A stretch of 23,555 nt of DNA from Mnemiopsis leidyi (Eukaryota; Ctenophora; Tentaculata; Lobata; Bolinopsidae): the NCBI GenBank assembly GCA_000226015.1, contig JH152696.1, positions 245,520 through 269,074 on the forward strand, given 5' to 3'. Numbering within the stretch: the first letter of the stretch is position 1; each line of letters starts with the position of its first letter. Of the stretch, positions 1-11,600 are shown in pieces. Below the pieces are notes generated by a model. The model saw only the letters and a program-made list of their open reading frames with translations, ran no database searches and was not told the DNA's origin. A program made the translations under genes and the position numbers.

Positions 1-301
1 TTGTTTTCAGCTTCTCACTGTTGTCCAACTGTTGATACATCACGGCACTCACAACACAGTAAGGGCATTGGTACCCCTTGATAGCCTCTACCATTTTTTG
101 GGTCAATCCATTTAACTTCACACATTGAACATGGTACCAGTGGGAACATGTGTCACACAAAATCCATACAGCTCCATCTACAACCACACCACATGTACAT
201 TCCGACGTCAGCTTATTCTTTAGAGTGTCAGCATTCCATAAAACTCCATGACTGGCTGGGGGACTCTGTTTTCCCCCCTTCTGCCCATTGTTGTCTCCCA
301 T
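1..301 (-). CDS. PHD-finger protein, N-terminal exon (partial)
   Basis: An ATG at 301-299 opens a frame that stays open for 100 codons to the window edge, so the gene continues to the left. Residues 35-82 form a C4HC3 PHD zinc finger: C35-x-C37, C49-DT-C52, H57-VQ-C60 and C79-PY-C82, with the usual W55 two residues before the His. PHD fingers of this class usually bind histone H3 tails in chromatin proteins. The first 20 residues are polar and Gly/Gln/Lys-rich. The ATG is preceded by 'gagtttcag', which could be a 3' splice site, so the true first exon may lie upstream. It shares the strand of the large zinc-finger gene and lies about 1.9 kb beyond its stop. PHD fingers also occur in ORF1 of some LINE retrotransposons, which is an alternative I cannot exclude. 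The family beyond PHD is not recognised. Confidence 0.8.
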   Translation of the reverse strand, partial: MGDNNGQKGGKQSPPASHGVLWNADTLKNKLTSECTCGVVVDGAVWILCDTCSHWYHVQCVKLNGLTQKMVEAIKGYQCPYCVVSAVMYQQLDNSEKLKT

Positions 302-800
302 CCTGAAACTCAATAAATTTGATGTATTTGTAGTGTTGAAATAGTTTAAAACTGTATGTTTTTATGTTATAAAATTGCGTAAATAGTAATAATAGAGTGA
401 GTGAGTATGTGTTGTTTGATTGATCTGTAGACAGTTAGTGTAACATGCATTAGGAATAAAAATATGTGCTTTTGTACTCTGGAATTATGTATCAGGGTCT
501 GCTGCCCTGGATAGTATCTCTTGCCAAAGGTGATTAGATAACTTTGTCTTAAACCCAGAAATACTGGTCACTGGATGATTGTCTTATTTCAAATGGGATA
601 TGGTTCCATTAAGCATGTGTTCTATAGAAAAAGCTTAAAGCAAAAATATGGTTCTCACCTCTAGGACTGATGGAGCTTAGAAATGAAAGACTGTCGAGAT
701 GACTATTTCTCAGCCTCTAGTTTCCGTCAAACAACAGGAGATACGGTGGCAATTCGACAGAAATGAGCCCAATAAAGAATTTTAATGAAAAATATTAAGT
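302..800. other. Intergenic stretch, nothing recognised
   Basis: AT-rich sequence upstream of the PHD exon. It may hold the promoter and 5' UTR of that gene. I see no coding frame, RNA gene or clear repeat in it. Confidence 0.5.
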
Positions 801-940
801 CTAAAAATCAAATGTATCTACCATGGGCAAGATTTTACTGTTCACGTTCAAGTGGTGTGTGAAGAAGTCAAAAACTCCTCCTGTAGAATCCACTCAATGG
901 CACGTTTCTGGAGGTTTTCAAATTGTGGAAAGTAAGAATT
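801..940 (-). mobile_element. Probable LINE reverse-transcriptase C-terminal remnant
   Basis: Read on the minus strand, 940-848 encodes a short peptide containing FENLQKRAIEWIL and stops at TGA. In a different frame just downstream (about 842-801) is KILPMVDTFDF, then TAG. From family knowledge, the C-terminus of many non-LTR (LINE) reverse transcriptases has an 'FE.LQKRA..WIL' segment followed some 15-20 residues later by 'ILP...RFDF'. The two pieces are in the expected order and spacing but in different frames, so this is a broken fossil. It is a pattern match from memory, not an alignment. Confidence 0.4.
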
Positions 941-1051
941 TTATAAATTACATTATGATACAGCAATTTCCCCATATAAATATAAAAAATGAAGAGCTCT
1001 ACAAAAATATAAAAATTACATGGAAAACCGAACCAAAGAGGGTTCATCTAA

Positions 1052-1117
1052 CTTGTCGCGGTGATACCGGACTCAGGCAGCTAAAGCTGAACGGTAGACG
1101 GATATAATCTTGTCAAC
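1052..1117 (+). repeat. Dispersed 66-bp repeat, copy 1
   Basis: This segment starts 'cttgtcgcggtgatac' and ends 'ataatcttgtcaac'. It is nearly identical to 22297-22370, which has an 8-bp internal duplication (gttagaac) and a few substitutions. Both copies lie in the same orientation about 21 kb apart. One is intergenic and the other is in intron 1 of the zinc-finger gene. Its class is unknown. It could be the end of a short mobile element. Confidence 0.75.
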
Positions 1118-1159
1118 ATCTAACATCAAAGTTTTTTAGATTTAGGCCAAGTTCCAAAA

Positions 1160-2010
1160 TCTTGATGTTTCTGTTTTTCTGAACCCCCTGACATTCACCC
1201 AACCAGGTGCTTACGCACGCTACTCGCGCAGCTGCTACGCAGCTAGAATTTCCAGCCACCTCTGTGCTCTGGTGGCGCGCACAAAAGGGCTCTGCATGGG
1301 TTAGAGAAACCCCTGACACAAAGAGCTGGCGACCTGTCCGAATTTCAAAGCCGCGCGCGCTATACTGGTTTAGTGGTTTAGCAAACTTTTTACGAAATGT
1401 GGACCCGTGGTTGCTAAGCCAACATAGCCCTGTGGCTCGCGCTTGCATCAGACGTTGCCTGATCCGACTTGCTGCCGCAATGCGGCAGCTAAGTAGCTGT
1501 CGCAACGCAAGCTTGCGTCGTGCTGCCCATTTGGAACTTTTGCAAATTGCATCACGCGCCCGTCCTTATTTCACGCTAAGCTGTAAGCTCGCACGGGGAT
1601 ATTTACGGTTACCGGGCGCTGCGCGACTCTTTTTACGTTTGCTTTGATCCCTCGTTTGTAGGTTGATAACCTACTGTCGCGGCCATTACGCGCTGTCACG
1701 CATTTCTGGCCTGGGGACGCATCGCCCGTTGAATCCCTCGTAAGCAACAAATCCTGAGGTCCCCAGGTAAACATGGATATACGTGTTTAGCAAATCTGCC
1801 GCTGCGTTGCTAAACACATATTGATATATCCCTGTGCGATCCGAGCTTAGCTCATAGCTGTTAGCGCGAAATTAAGATGCGTCCGGACGCAAAAACTCAC
1901 ATTGCCAATTGCACATGGGCGTCCCAATAGGGCGCGCGCAGCGCGAGCCACAGGGCTATGCTGGCTTAGCAACCGCTGCGCGGCAGCATGTATGAAAACG
2001 TCAGGGTAAG
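1160..2010. mobile_element. GC-rich foldback / MITE-like element
   Basis: The composition shifts abruptly here to CpG-rich sequence with 'gcgcgc' runs, unlike the AT-rich flanks. It contains nested inverted repeats. Arms 1409-1443 and 1940-1974 are 35 bp and match with about one difference. Arms 1575-1602 and 1824-1851 match imperfectly. The pair 1783-1793 and 1807-1817 is a perfect 11-bp stem. There are also small palindromes: 1471-1489 has 9-bp arms around one base, and 1505-1518 (acgcaagcttgcgt) is perfect. Frames that are open through the region look like by-products of the composition and match nothing I know. A non-autonomous foldback DNA transposon is the best guess. The outer ends and any target-site duplication are not resolved. 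Confidence 0.6.
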
Positions 2011-2224
2011 GCGGGCACAAACTGAAACTCTGATTTCGTTTATAACTAGAAATAAAGTCATATAATCAATGTGATTTATGAATATGATGAAATTACAAGT
2101 TTACAGCATGATTAGAGCAGATTTTTCTGCAATAAAGTTAAAAAACAAATAACTTAAATTATAGTTGTATAAACATGGAAAAATAGTCCTAGAAGTCCTG
2201 TCCTAGTCCTAACGCTAAAAAGGT
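2011..2224 (-). other. Probable 3' UTR of the zinc-finger gene
   Basis: Sequence following the TGA at 2227-2225. No AATAAA or ATTAAA is present on the minus strand. The nearest variants are CATAAA at 2080-2075 and TATAAA at 2044-2039, so the poly(A) site is uncertain and may lie at the edge of the foldback element. Confidence 0.35.
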
Positions 2225-2614
2225 TCAAGTTGAAGTTGAAATCACCGGAACCGCATTCACCGAAGCAGCAGAGACCGATATAGATGTTTTAGAATTTGAG
2301 GTTGCAGTAGAACTTCGATCTACAAACTTATTGTTCTTAAGAACGAGGTCTAGAAGAAAGGGTAAAGTTAACAAATTGGGACTAAGTTCTCCCAAGCCAG
2401 GCAGCACTTCTTTTACCAAATACTGGACAAACGTGTCTAAATTAACTGCAGTAGTTCCCTGCAGGTCTCTGTTGCGATAGTTCCTCCGCAGAACATTCAA
2501 TATTCCCTGTTTTATAGAATTGTCGGAACTGCTTTTGTCGCCCAGAATGCTGATTATAATGGCTTTCAGCTCAGACAAGGTGCTCTTGTTCGTAGAGTCC
2601 GGATGTCGTAATAT
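2225..2614 (-). CDS. Zinc-finger gene exon 32 (C-terminus)
   Basis: Acceptor 'aaatttccag' at 2615 and up, phase 0, encoding residues 1497-1625 and TGA. There is no finger. It is predicted helical: STLSELKAIIISIL near 1507-1520, then GELSPNLLTLPFLLDLV around 1571-1587, a copy of the short helical motif also seen in exons 2, 28, 30 and 31. The end is Ser/Thr-rich and contains TSNSK followed by Ser/Val-rich sequence, resembling the tail of exon 1. Confidence 0.8.
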   Translation of the reverse strand: MLRHPDSTNKSTLSELKAIIISILGDKSSSDNSIKQGILNVLRRNYRNRDLQGTTAVNLDTFVQYLVKEVLPGLGELSPNLLTLPFLLDLVLKNNKFVDRSSTATSNSKTSISVSAASVNAVPVISTST

Positions 2615-5600
2615 CTGGAAATTTCGTTTTTTGAATCAGCTTAAATCAAGGAGTTAATATACCATTACCATTAAAGATTGGTTGAGTGTTAACCTTCATG
2701 GCACTTAAACTAATAAATCAAATTAAAATCCAGCTAATTAAAGGAGTTAATATATCATTACCATTAAAAATTGATTGACCTTGGCATTAATATTATAAAT
2801 CCAATTAAAAACCAGCAAGTTGCAACTATATCTCCAGACAATCTGGTCCTCGCCACGTAAGAATATTATAGAGTAACCTGGATGGATTTAGTGACTGCTA
2901 GTGAAAGGTGAGTTGAAATAGCTTGGGGCAGGGACACATTGCAACCTCCCATTCCGGTGCAGATCTTTGTAAGTAGAGCCAAGTCGGTTTTCTCATCCTG
3001 CAGAAATATTCTCGGTTATCACTATCAGGGTTTAAACTGTATTTCTAAAGATAAATCCTCGATCCAAATACAATAAATCAAGAAACAGAGATACTGGTTA
3101 ATATGAATATGATTAAAACACGAGAGCCCGGTGCTTTCCCCATTTATACCTTAATGGCAGGAAGTATTGCGGCTGTTATTTGTGGGGGAAGACAATCAGT
3201 GAGTGAAGGAGGCTTGACTGGGGAAGACTCGTTGTTGGGAGGAGTCTCTTTAGGGAGAGGAGAGTTCCGGGCAGAGTTAGGTAAGGGGGAGTTCCGAGCC
3301 GGGGAGTGCTGGGAGGGAGCCGGAGATACTGCCGGGGATTGAGACATCTTGGATTTCTTTCTCAACTCCCTTTCTCTAGCCTGGATAAAGTGGTCGGATT
3401 TGAACTGACATTCTTTTATGATGAAAGAGAGGAGACAGTTTTTGTTTCTTTGAAGAGAATTCACACCTAAGCTTCCAATCTAAGCTTTATGCTTAGATGG
3501 ACGTGACAACCTTAGAAGAAATACACCTATGTACTGTAGAACTGTAAAGTGTAGATTGTCCACAATTACACTTACCTCCTTTTTCTTGACCCACTTCTCA
3601 ATCGTGTCTAACAAATCAACAACACGAGCTTGAGAGACACTTTTTATACCATCTTCAGAAGCCAAAACTTGAATCAACGTCTCAACCTGACAAGATTACG
3701 TCATTATCTCCCTCAAATGTACGTAAGAAAATAGAAAATACTAGAAATATTAAAACACTGGACCCTAAAATTAAACCTGATTCATCTTCAAATCAACGTT
3801 ACCTGACTAATGTTAAGTAAAGAAACATCAATATTCTGTGCTGCTATGAAGAGCTGACGGTGTATGAGTTTCAAGTCAGGTTTAGAACCGGGTTTAGAAG
3901 GTGTCCGGTCGGCTGGCTTGTCAGAAGGAGCTGCACAACTTTGTAGATGGCTGGCTAGCGCTTGTTTTGTGATAAATTTCTCACGGCATCGAGGACAGGG
4001 AAGTTCGGTGGGTAGATCCGGTGGTTTGATCTTATTTCTAGGAAGAGGAGACTTGATACTTACAGACATTATACTTACAGACATTATACTTACAGCTAAT
4101 CGAATTTGAATTTATGATTTTATAAAGATTTAGTTCCCACACAAAAGAAACACATTTCGATTCCGACAGCTATTAAATCTCAGTTGCCACTACACGATCT
4201 AATTTCGCCAGTTGACAAGATGTGTCACCTGCTATCCTTCTCCGGGACCAAAGAGTCGGGTAATTTAGGAGGGTTTGTAGCGAGAGAGGATATGATGCCT
4301 TCCCGAGTAGGCAAACCACCGTTACTCAGAGTAGACAAGATGTCTTGGTTCACGGTCAGGGTGGTAAGCAATTCTGTAACTTTGGCGGGAGGGAGTTCAG
4401 AGAGAGCCTCTAGAACAGCCTGGAAGGGAAAGATTTGTATTATTATGATATTTTGGGTGTTCTTCAACTCGTTAACAAACGAATACCAAATCAAACAGTT
4501 GTTAAATAAACGGCCTTGACTTGCCGCAGAAACGCGGATTACATTGAGTCTTGATGTAATTAATACAAACCTGAGGACTTAGACCGCCCATTCCAGGACC
4601 AAAGAGGGAGGAGATAATTCCCGCCAAAGTTCCAGGTACTTTTGAGGGAGAGGAGGCCGATTTGGTCTGTTCGGCAGAAAGAGGGGCGGTGATACTGGAA
4701 TTAGAATCCGAGGGAAGGGACGAAGTAGTTGTTCTGGTCGGTGTGATCAGAGCAGAGGAAAGAGAGGGTGTAAGACTGGGGGTGGAGGTTGGGACCGCTT
4801 TTTTGGAAGGTGAGCTCTGGACTTTCTCTGTTCCTCCTGAGTGAGTGTTGAACTATAGTTCTTGTCATATGTCACTAGCGTGGACCATTATATGTCACTA
4901 GCGTGGACCATAATAATTGGCCGTCAGACTATGAGAAACAAATCGCCGTGACGCGGTTTGATCAAATATCAAACAAATGTCGTGGTACGATATAAATCTA
5001 CTGACCAGTCAGGGTATCCAATAGTAGTTGCAAGTCTGCTGTAGAGAGATCTGCCACTTTGAGTGAGGAATCTTCAGCTGGTCCCTTCTCTCGACATTCG
5101 TGAGACTCCAACTCGGAGAGACTGGTGGCAAATAATGTGTCATTTCTTTTGCTAACAGTAGACTAGCACGAGAACATAGCCATTCGACAGGTAAAAGACC
5201 TATTTACATGCCAATATCGAAGATTATGACTGAGCTGAAGTGGTGGCGTTCGCGATTTTAGCGATAATTTGGCGAGAACCATATCTTTGACATCTAGTGT
5301 CAGTTCCAGCTCCCTTTCATCCACCAGCTTTAAGAGCTGAAACCACGAACAAACTTCTCACTAGTATAAACTGATAACGAACCCCAGTATTTCACTAAAC
5401 AATACTGATGATGGGTTTAACCAGGGTTAAAAGCTAGTTGAGTGTCATGATCTGAATAGAGAATAGACGGGAAAATTTTGTTCAGTGCCACAAGGTTTTC
5501 CTTTTTAGTTTTATAGCTCCAAGACTCTAGAAGAGAATAAGAACTTTACACCCATTTGGCCTAAATGCTAATGATCCTTTGGTATACCAATTTGGAAAGA

Positions 5601-8600
5601 TTCTTGATGGACCAGCCACCAGTTGTATTGAGGCGCACGATGACTATTATTTTTTGTAATGGAGGCACTAGTATACCCACTAGCCACTACCAGTTGAGAG
5701 ATTTACGCCTATCCGGACCCAAGTGCTTCAAGGCCTCTTAAGGGATAATGTTGTCAGCTGTTTCATTCATGTGCTCTTTGCACAATTATCCGTGATTTTT
5801 CTGAGATTTCGCTACTTTTTTATGTTGTGAACAAGTACAAGCGGTACATATCAGCCTAAAGAATAAAGATAAGTAAATTGTGAGAGTTTACCTTGAGAAC
5901 TGCTGATTACAGAGGGTGCAATACTGCTTGTTGACGTTTATAGAGATGTGCGTTATCATGTGTTCCTCCAACTCAGACTTGTTTCTAAATTTCATCGAGC
6001 ACTTCTTGCACTGTGGTGAAATTGTAATTACAAATTTACATACGTTTTACTTCGTCACATTATCCAGTTAACCACCAAACATTGGCTGCCCCTGCCTTAA
6101 GGAAGGCAAACATTTTTATGATGTTTTAAACGAAGTAAGGAGACGCCTCGGAATTTCTTACTGACACTTCTATATGAATAAACCTACCAATTAAGGTGGC
6201 ACGCTAATTAATTAACCCTATTTGGTAAAAATAGCATTAAATCACCTCGACAGATAAATATACACAGTCATGCTCTGCAAGATCATCTTTACTCTGAAAC
6301 ATCATAAAACACCCTTTACAAGCAGCCATGTTTGTGTGTTTGGAGGTGATGTGAGCTTTCAGCGCCTGTTTGTCTGCGAAACTCTCCGAGCAGTCCACAC
6401 AGTTATACTTGGGTGTTCCATCGACTGAAGAGGAGAGGAGAGTGATGGAAGGGCAAGAGGAGAGTGAGATCAGAGAGGTGTTTTATCGGGGTGAGAGAAG
6501 TTAATCAGAGGATGTATGGTAGAAAGATGTCAACATAACAGTGGGAAATCTGCAAGAAAACAGGAAAAAATCATCACTCACCAGACCCAGAAATAGACTG
6601 ACAGAGATGTTTCAATGTCACGTGAACTTTTAACTCTCTACTAGTAGGGAAACAGTCGCCACAATCTGAACATCTGAAATAGGAATGTCAAATAAGATGA
6701 GGCCCAGGACACAGCCCACACGAGAGTGAACTTCTGATCATATCTTTTGCTGGGTTGTGTTTCACAGTCGAGTGTATAGTTTAGTTTTAGATCGAGTATT
6801 CCAGCAGCTGACGAAAGGAATATCCCCTTGTAGCATATACTTAATATTTACTATCATAGAAAGACAAATTTCTGTAAATAGGTCGTGGATCCGATAAAGT
6901 TTTTTCAAATATGGTATAATGGAGCTAAGCTTGTGATAGGAGAACACGGATGGAAAAAAAATGCAAAAATTAAGGTAAATCAACAATTTTCCCTCACCGA
7001 TAAGTTTTTTCCGACTCTGAGGAATGTTGAAACTTCATGTGAACTTCCAACGTCTTTTCATCTTGGAAGGCTTCTTCACACACGGCACACATAACCATGC
7101 CGACATGATCTACAGACACGTGAACTTTTAGATCTGTCTGCGATGTGAACGTCTTGCCACAGTCAATACACCTGCATTATCGCGGCTTAGTGATTGGTAG
7201 TAACCGGTTTTCGGTATATAAATAGGTATCCGACTATTCTGTATAAACTGGTTTCGCAGGTACAACTATAAGGTAGTATCTGTGTTAGAATTCTGTTAGA
7301 ATTATCGCTGCAATGAACCGTATTTTCTCACTATCAGGAATTTCCAACTGAAAGTGTCTACCTTAAAGTAACTATTCACTGTTTACCTGTACTCTTGCCG
7401 CTGATGAAAAAGATTGTGTTCTTTTAGGGCTGCCGTTGTGGTGAAGGTAATGTTGCACTGTTTGCACTTCAGATCAGAGGACGAGAAGTGTTGGGCCACG
7501 TGTTCTTGAAGTAAATGCTGATTGGCTAGCCTGGAGAAAACTGTTTTTAGTGTTCCGTCAGTCAACAGACGGATTGAATTGACTCGACTTTAACTAACCT
7601 AGCTCCACAAGTTATACATATTCTGACTCTAGTCTCTACTTTAACTAACCTAGTTCCAGAAGTTATACATATTCTGACTCCACTTTAACTAAGCTAGTTC
7701 CAAAAGTTATACATATTCTGACTCCACTTTAACTAACCTAGTTCAACATATTGAACATATTCTGACTCCACTTTAATTAACCTAGTTCCACAATTTACAC
7801 ATATTCTGAATCCACTTTAACTAACCTAGTTCCAGAAGTTATACATATTCTGACTCTACTTTAACTAACCTAGCTCCACAAGTTAAGCATATTCTGACTC
7901 CCAATTCGTTTTCGTGATAAGACTTCTGATGTCGGTACATAGCCAGAGCAGTCGAGAAGGACTTGTTACACACATCGCAGAAGTGCTGACGGAGTCAAAG
8001 AGGCGTTAATTATAGAATACAGATGGCAGGGAAAATTGATCAACACAGATTAAAATTGGAAAAATGATAAAACATTAGTTAAAATGATGAAAAACTTGTG
8101 AAAATGTTAAATTGGTGAAAATATACCTCATTCCCCTTGTGTTCCAACTTCATATGCCTACTGAGTCTGTAGTAGCTGGTAAACTTGACGCCACACATTT
8201 TGCAGACGAAGAACTTGCTCTTGTGATGAGCATTGAGTTGATGCTCCGCCAAAGCTGTCTCGGTGGCGAATGAGGCTGAGAAAGTGAGGGTTTATAATTT
8301 TTACTTCAGTTTAGTGCAGGCATCCGCAGTTCCGCAATTTGTCGCAATAAACTTTGTTAGATTTTGCCTTCATTTATGTTATTGTCTTCTGGATGTTGGA
8401 CAGCTTACTTTATGGAATTGGATAGTTCATCTTCACGGCTATACTTTGTTGTATCTTTTATTTAAAACTTAAATTGTATCACTTCCCGATATTTCGGCTA
8501 GTATCTAGTTTGGTGGTCACGAGACTTACCAGTGCAGTTTGTACATTTGTTGACTCCACTTTCTGCTCCTGTAGCGGTGTCATGAGCAAAGCTAATGTGC

Positions 8601-11600
8601 TTGAAATAGTCGCTTTGATTGGTAAACTTCTCTTGACAAACATCACACGTCGTGTACTCATAGTCGTCTGTAAAAACAAATTTCAGGACTTTGTCAAGTG
8701 TAAGCAATGTAAAAAGAGTTCAGAGGTCTACATTATCTAATAATTGTCACGCGCGAACTTACTATTTTCTCTTAACATATCAAACTTCAATTTGATCTTT
8801 GAACAAGACATGCAAGATTCTTTAAAACTATCTGTTAAAGAGTGAAAGTTAAATGCAGACTAACTCTTTAAGTCTTTAAAGAACAAATTCTAAATGCAGA
8901 CTAACTTTTTAAGTGTTAAAAGAACACGTCATGTAATATGCAGACTTAATCTTAAACTCTTTAAAGAACACATATTGGAGGTGGACAAACTCTTTAAAGA
9001 ACACAAGTTAGACGTATACTTACTCTTGTGAAGAAGAGCTATATGTTTATCCAGCTCAGGTTTGCTCAGTGTTTTCTTTGGACACTTGTTGCACGTGAAG
9101 AAGACAATATTCTCGTGGTAAATCTCTACCGAAAAATGAGGAAGAATGAAGATTAGTGGAATATTATTATATTATAATATATTACGTATTATATGTATAT
9201 ATAATATAAACATAGACAGTTACAAACAAACAAACGAAAAAACAATAAACAAAACAAACAAAGAAACAAACCTATGTGTTTGTGCAGCGCGGTCTCAGAG
9301 ATGAAGCAATGAGAACAAATATCACAAGAGAAAAAGTTCTTCTCGTGCTCCCTCTGCATGTGATCCTCATGTTCTTGAAGAGTGGGGAACTTAGCGCGAC
9401 AGATCGTGCAGGAGAGTCCGCCTCCTGGCCGTTTACACGCGCCTTGTAACTTTCCCAAGTACTGCGGAGGAGCGGCGGTTTAAACCAATCATAGGGGAGC
9501 ATTCGTATCATGAGACTAGGTTTAAACCGATCATAGGCTAAGTAGCGAGCCATTACAGAAAATTGAAATGATGCCTACCTGTTTGACAGAAGAATCGGTT
9601 GTGGTTGCGTTTTTCGGCACTCCCATCGAGACGTGTGAACTAAAATGTTTCGCCAACTGCCGGAAATTCGGTAAGCTAGAAATTCGGTAAGCTAGAAACA
9701 CATCAAAGTTAGAGGATCAGGGAGTAAAATACATCAGATAAACTCTTATCGCTATGTTCTTTTTTCGATGAAAAATAAACTCATTGTTTGAATTTTTGAG
9801 TAAAGTTAAATAAAATAAACTCATTGTTTGAATTTCTGAGTAAAGTTGAATAAAATAAACTCATTGTTTGAATTTCTGAGTAAAGTTGAATAAAATAAAC
9901 TCATTGTTTGAATTTCTGAGTAAAGCTGATGAGGACAAATAAAACAACTGTAAATCTCTAAATATACAATTTCCGCGAAAAAACGAACCTCGGCTTTGGT
10001 TGAGAAATGCTCAAGACAGATTCTGCAGTGAAATATTTCTTTTTCAGGGTGTTTTGTAGTTATGTGGTTCCTAAGGCATTGGTTTTCAGGTTTAGTTTTT
10101 TAGAAATAATAAGTTAAATGATAAGGCGTAAGTTTGAGGTAATATAAAACTAGTGCGGTATAGATTACAGAAAGAACACCCTATCTTTCATTCTTTTTCC
10201 CCTCTTATCATACAACCCATATACCGCGGCTTCCACACGGTAAATAACCACTCAGTTTACTTTAAAATTGCTCAGTTTAATTACTTAGCGAACAGATCAT
10301 TTTCATTTCAACTGACCAGACATCTGAAGTGTTAGTTACCTCAACATGAGTTTGGAGGAGAAGCGAGAGTCACAGTCGTCGCAGGGGACACAGTGTTGAG
10401 AGACTATGTGGAGATCTAGGTCACGTGACGAGTGGAGTTCTTCTTTACACACCGAACATGAGGTCGTGTGTTCCTGTCTAGCAAATGAGTGTGTTAGAGG
10501 GGTGTTACTGTTAGTGGATGGGGTTTTAGAGTGACTTTGGGGGATGGTTACATTTGGTTTAGTGTCATGGAGCGCTTGTGTACGTAAGATAGCAATTTAC
10601 CAAACTTGTACCTTAATCATCACATTAAATTTAAACCAGCTGACCTTGCATGATTCTGTAAGTCTACGACACTTGAAAATCTAGCATCACAACTTTCACA
10701 AGTTGAGTTCGCTTCTTCCTGTGATAATATTGAAATGATTGTTAGAGTTCTTGCCTATACAGTATACACTATACTTAATACTGTCTTGTTAAGGATACAT
10801 ATCAGAAAGATGCAGCCGGGCAACAATAAACAAAAATGTTGATGAAGGAGCACGTACATTATCAGAAGTGCCGCAGTCGGGGTTTATATCAAGTTTGATT
10901 TCTTTCTTGTGTTGTTTCCGACAGTGATCTACAAGCTCGCTGGCGGTTATGTACTTGTTATCACAAAACAGGCACTTTGTCACCGTAAACTGTTGAATAT
11001 ATTGCTATGGTTAATTGTGAAACGTAGAAGTAAGAACATGCTAACACGAATAGGGAATAGGGATACTAGATGGCATGGAGTTTTCAAGGCGAAACCGCCT
11101 GAAGGGCGAGGCTAGGCAACGTTAGGAGAGGTAGCGTCTGGCAATGGACAAATATGTGGCACAGCTCGGATAAGCAACGTTTAGGCATTTCGCCATAACC
11201 TACAAAGAATTACACTTAAGATTTAGATACCATAACAGCGGTTTCCATGAAGTCTGGATTATAGATTAAACTGTAATTAAAGTTACAACGGTAAAAAATT
11301 TTATTTAACGTAACCATGGAATCAAGTGTGTAGAATAAGAAGTGTGGGAAAGTAAAGATACCTCAGGGTGCACGGTGGAGAAATGTTCCAATATCAGGTA
11401 CTGTTCTCTAAAGACGACGTTACAAATATCACATCTTCTACTGTGTACATTACTGATGTGTTCCTCTAATATTTCTGCAATTAAATAATTTGTTATTCGT
11501 TGGTACTTGGGAACTTCTTAGAACCACGTAGCACCCACCAAGCATCCAACTTGCAACCACCAAGTAACACCTAATAGCCACCTAGCAACAACCAAGCAAT

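Noticed and set aside
823..1107. A 94-codon plus-strand frame
   Set aside because: It is antisense to the LINE-like remnant and its end is the dispersed repeat, so it is unlikely to be a gene.
1113..1774. Open frames of 67-146 codons in the GC-rich element
   Set aside because: They overlap on both strands across palindromes, are Arg/Ala/Leu-rich from composition, and show no domain.
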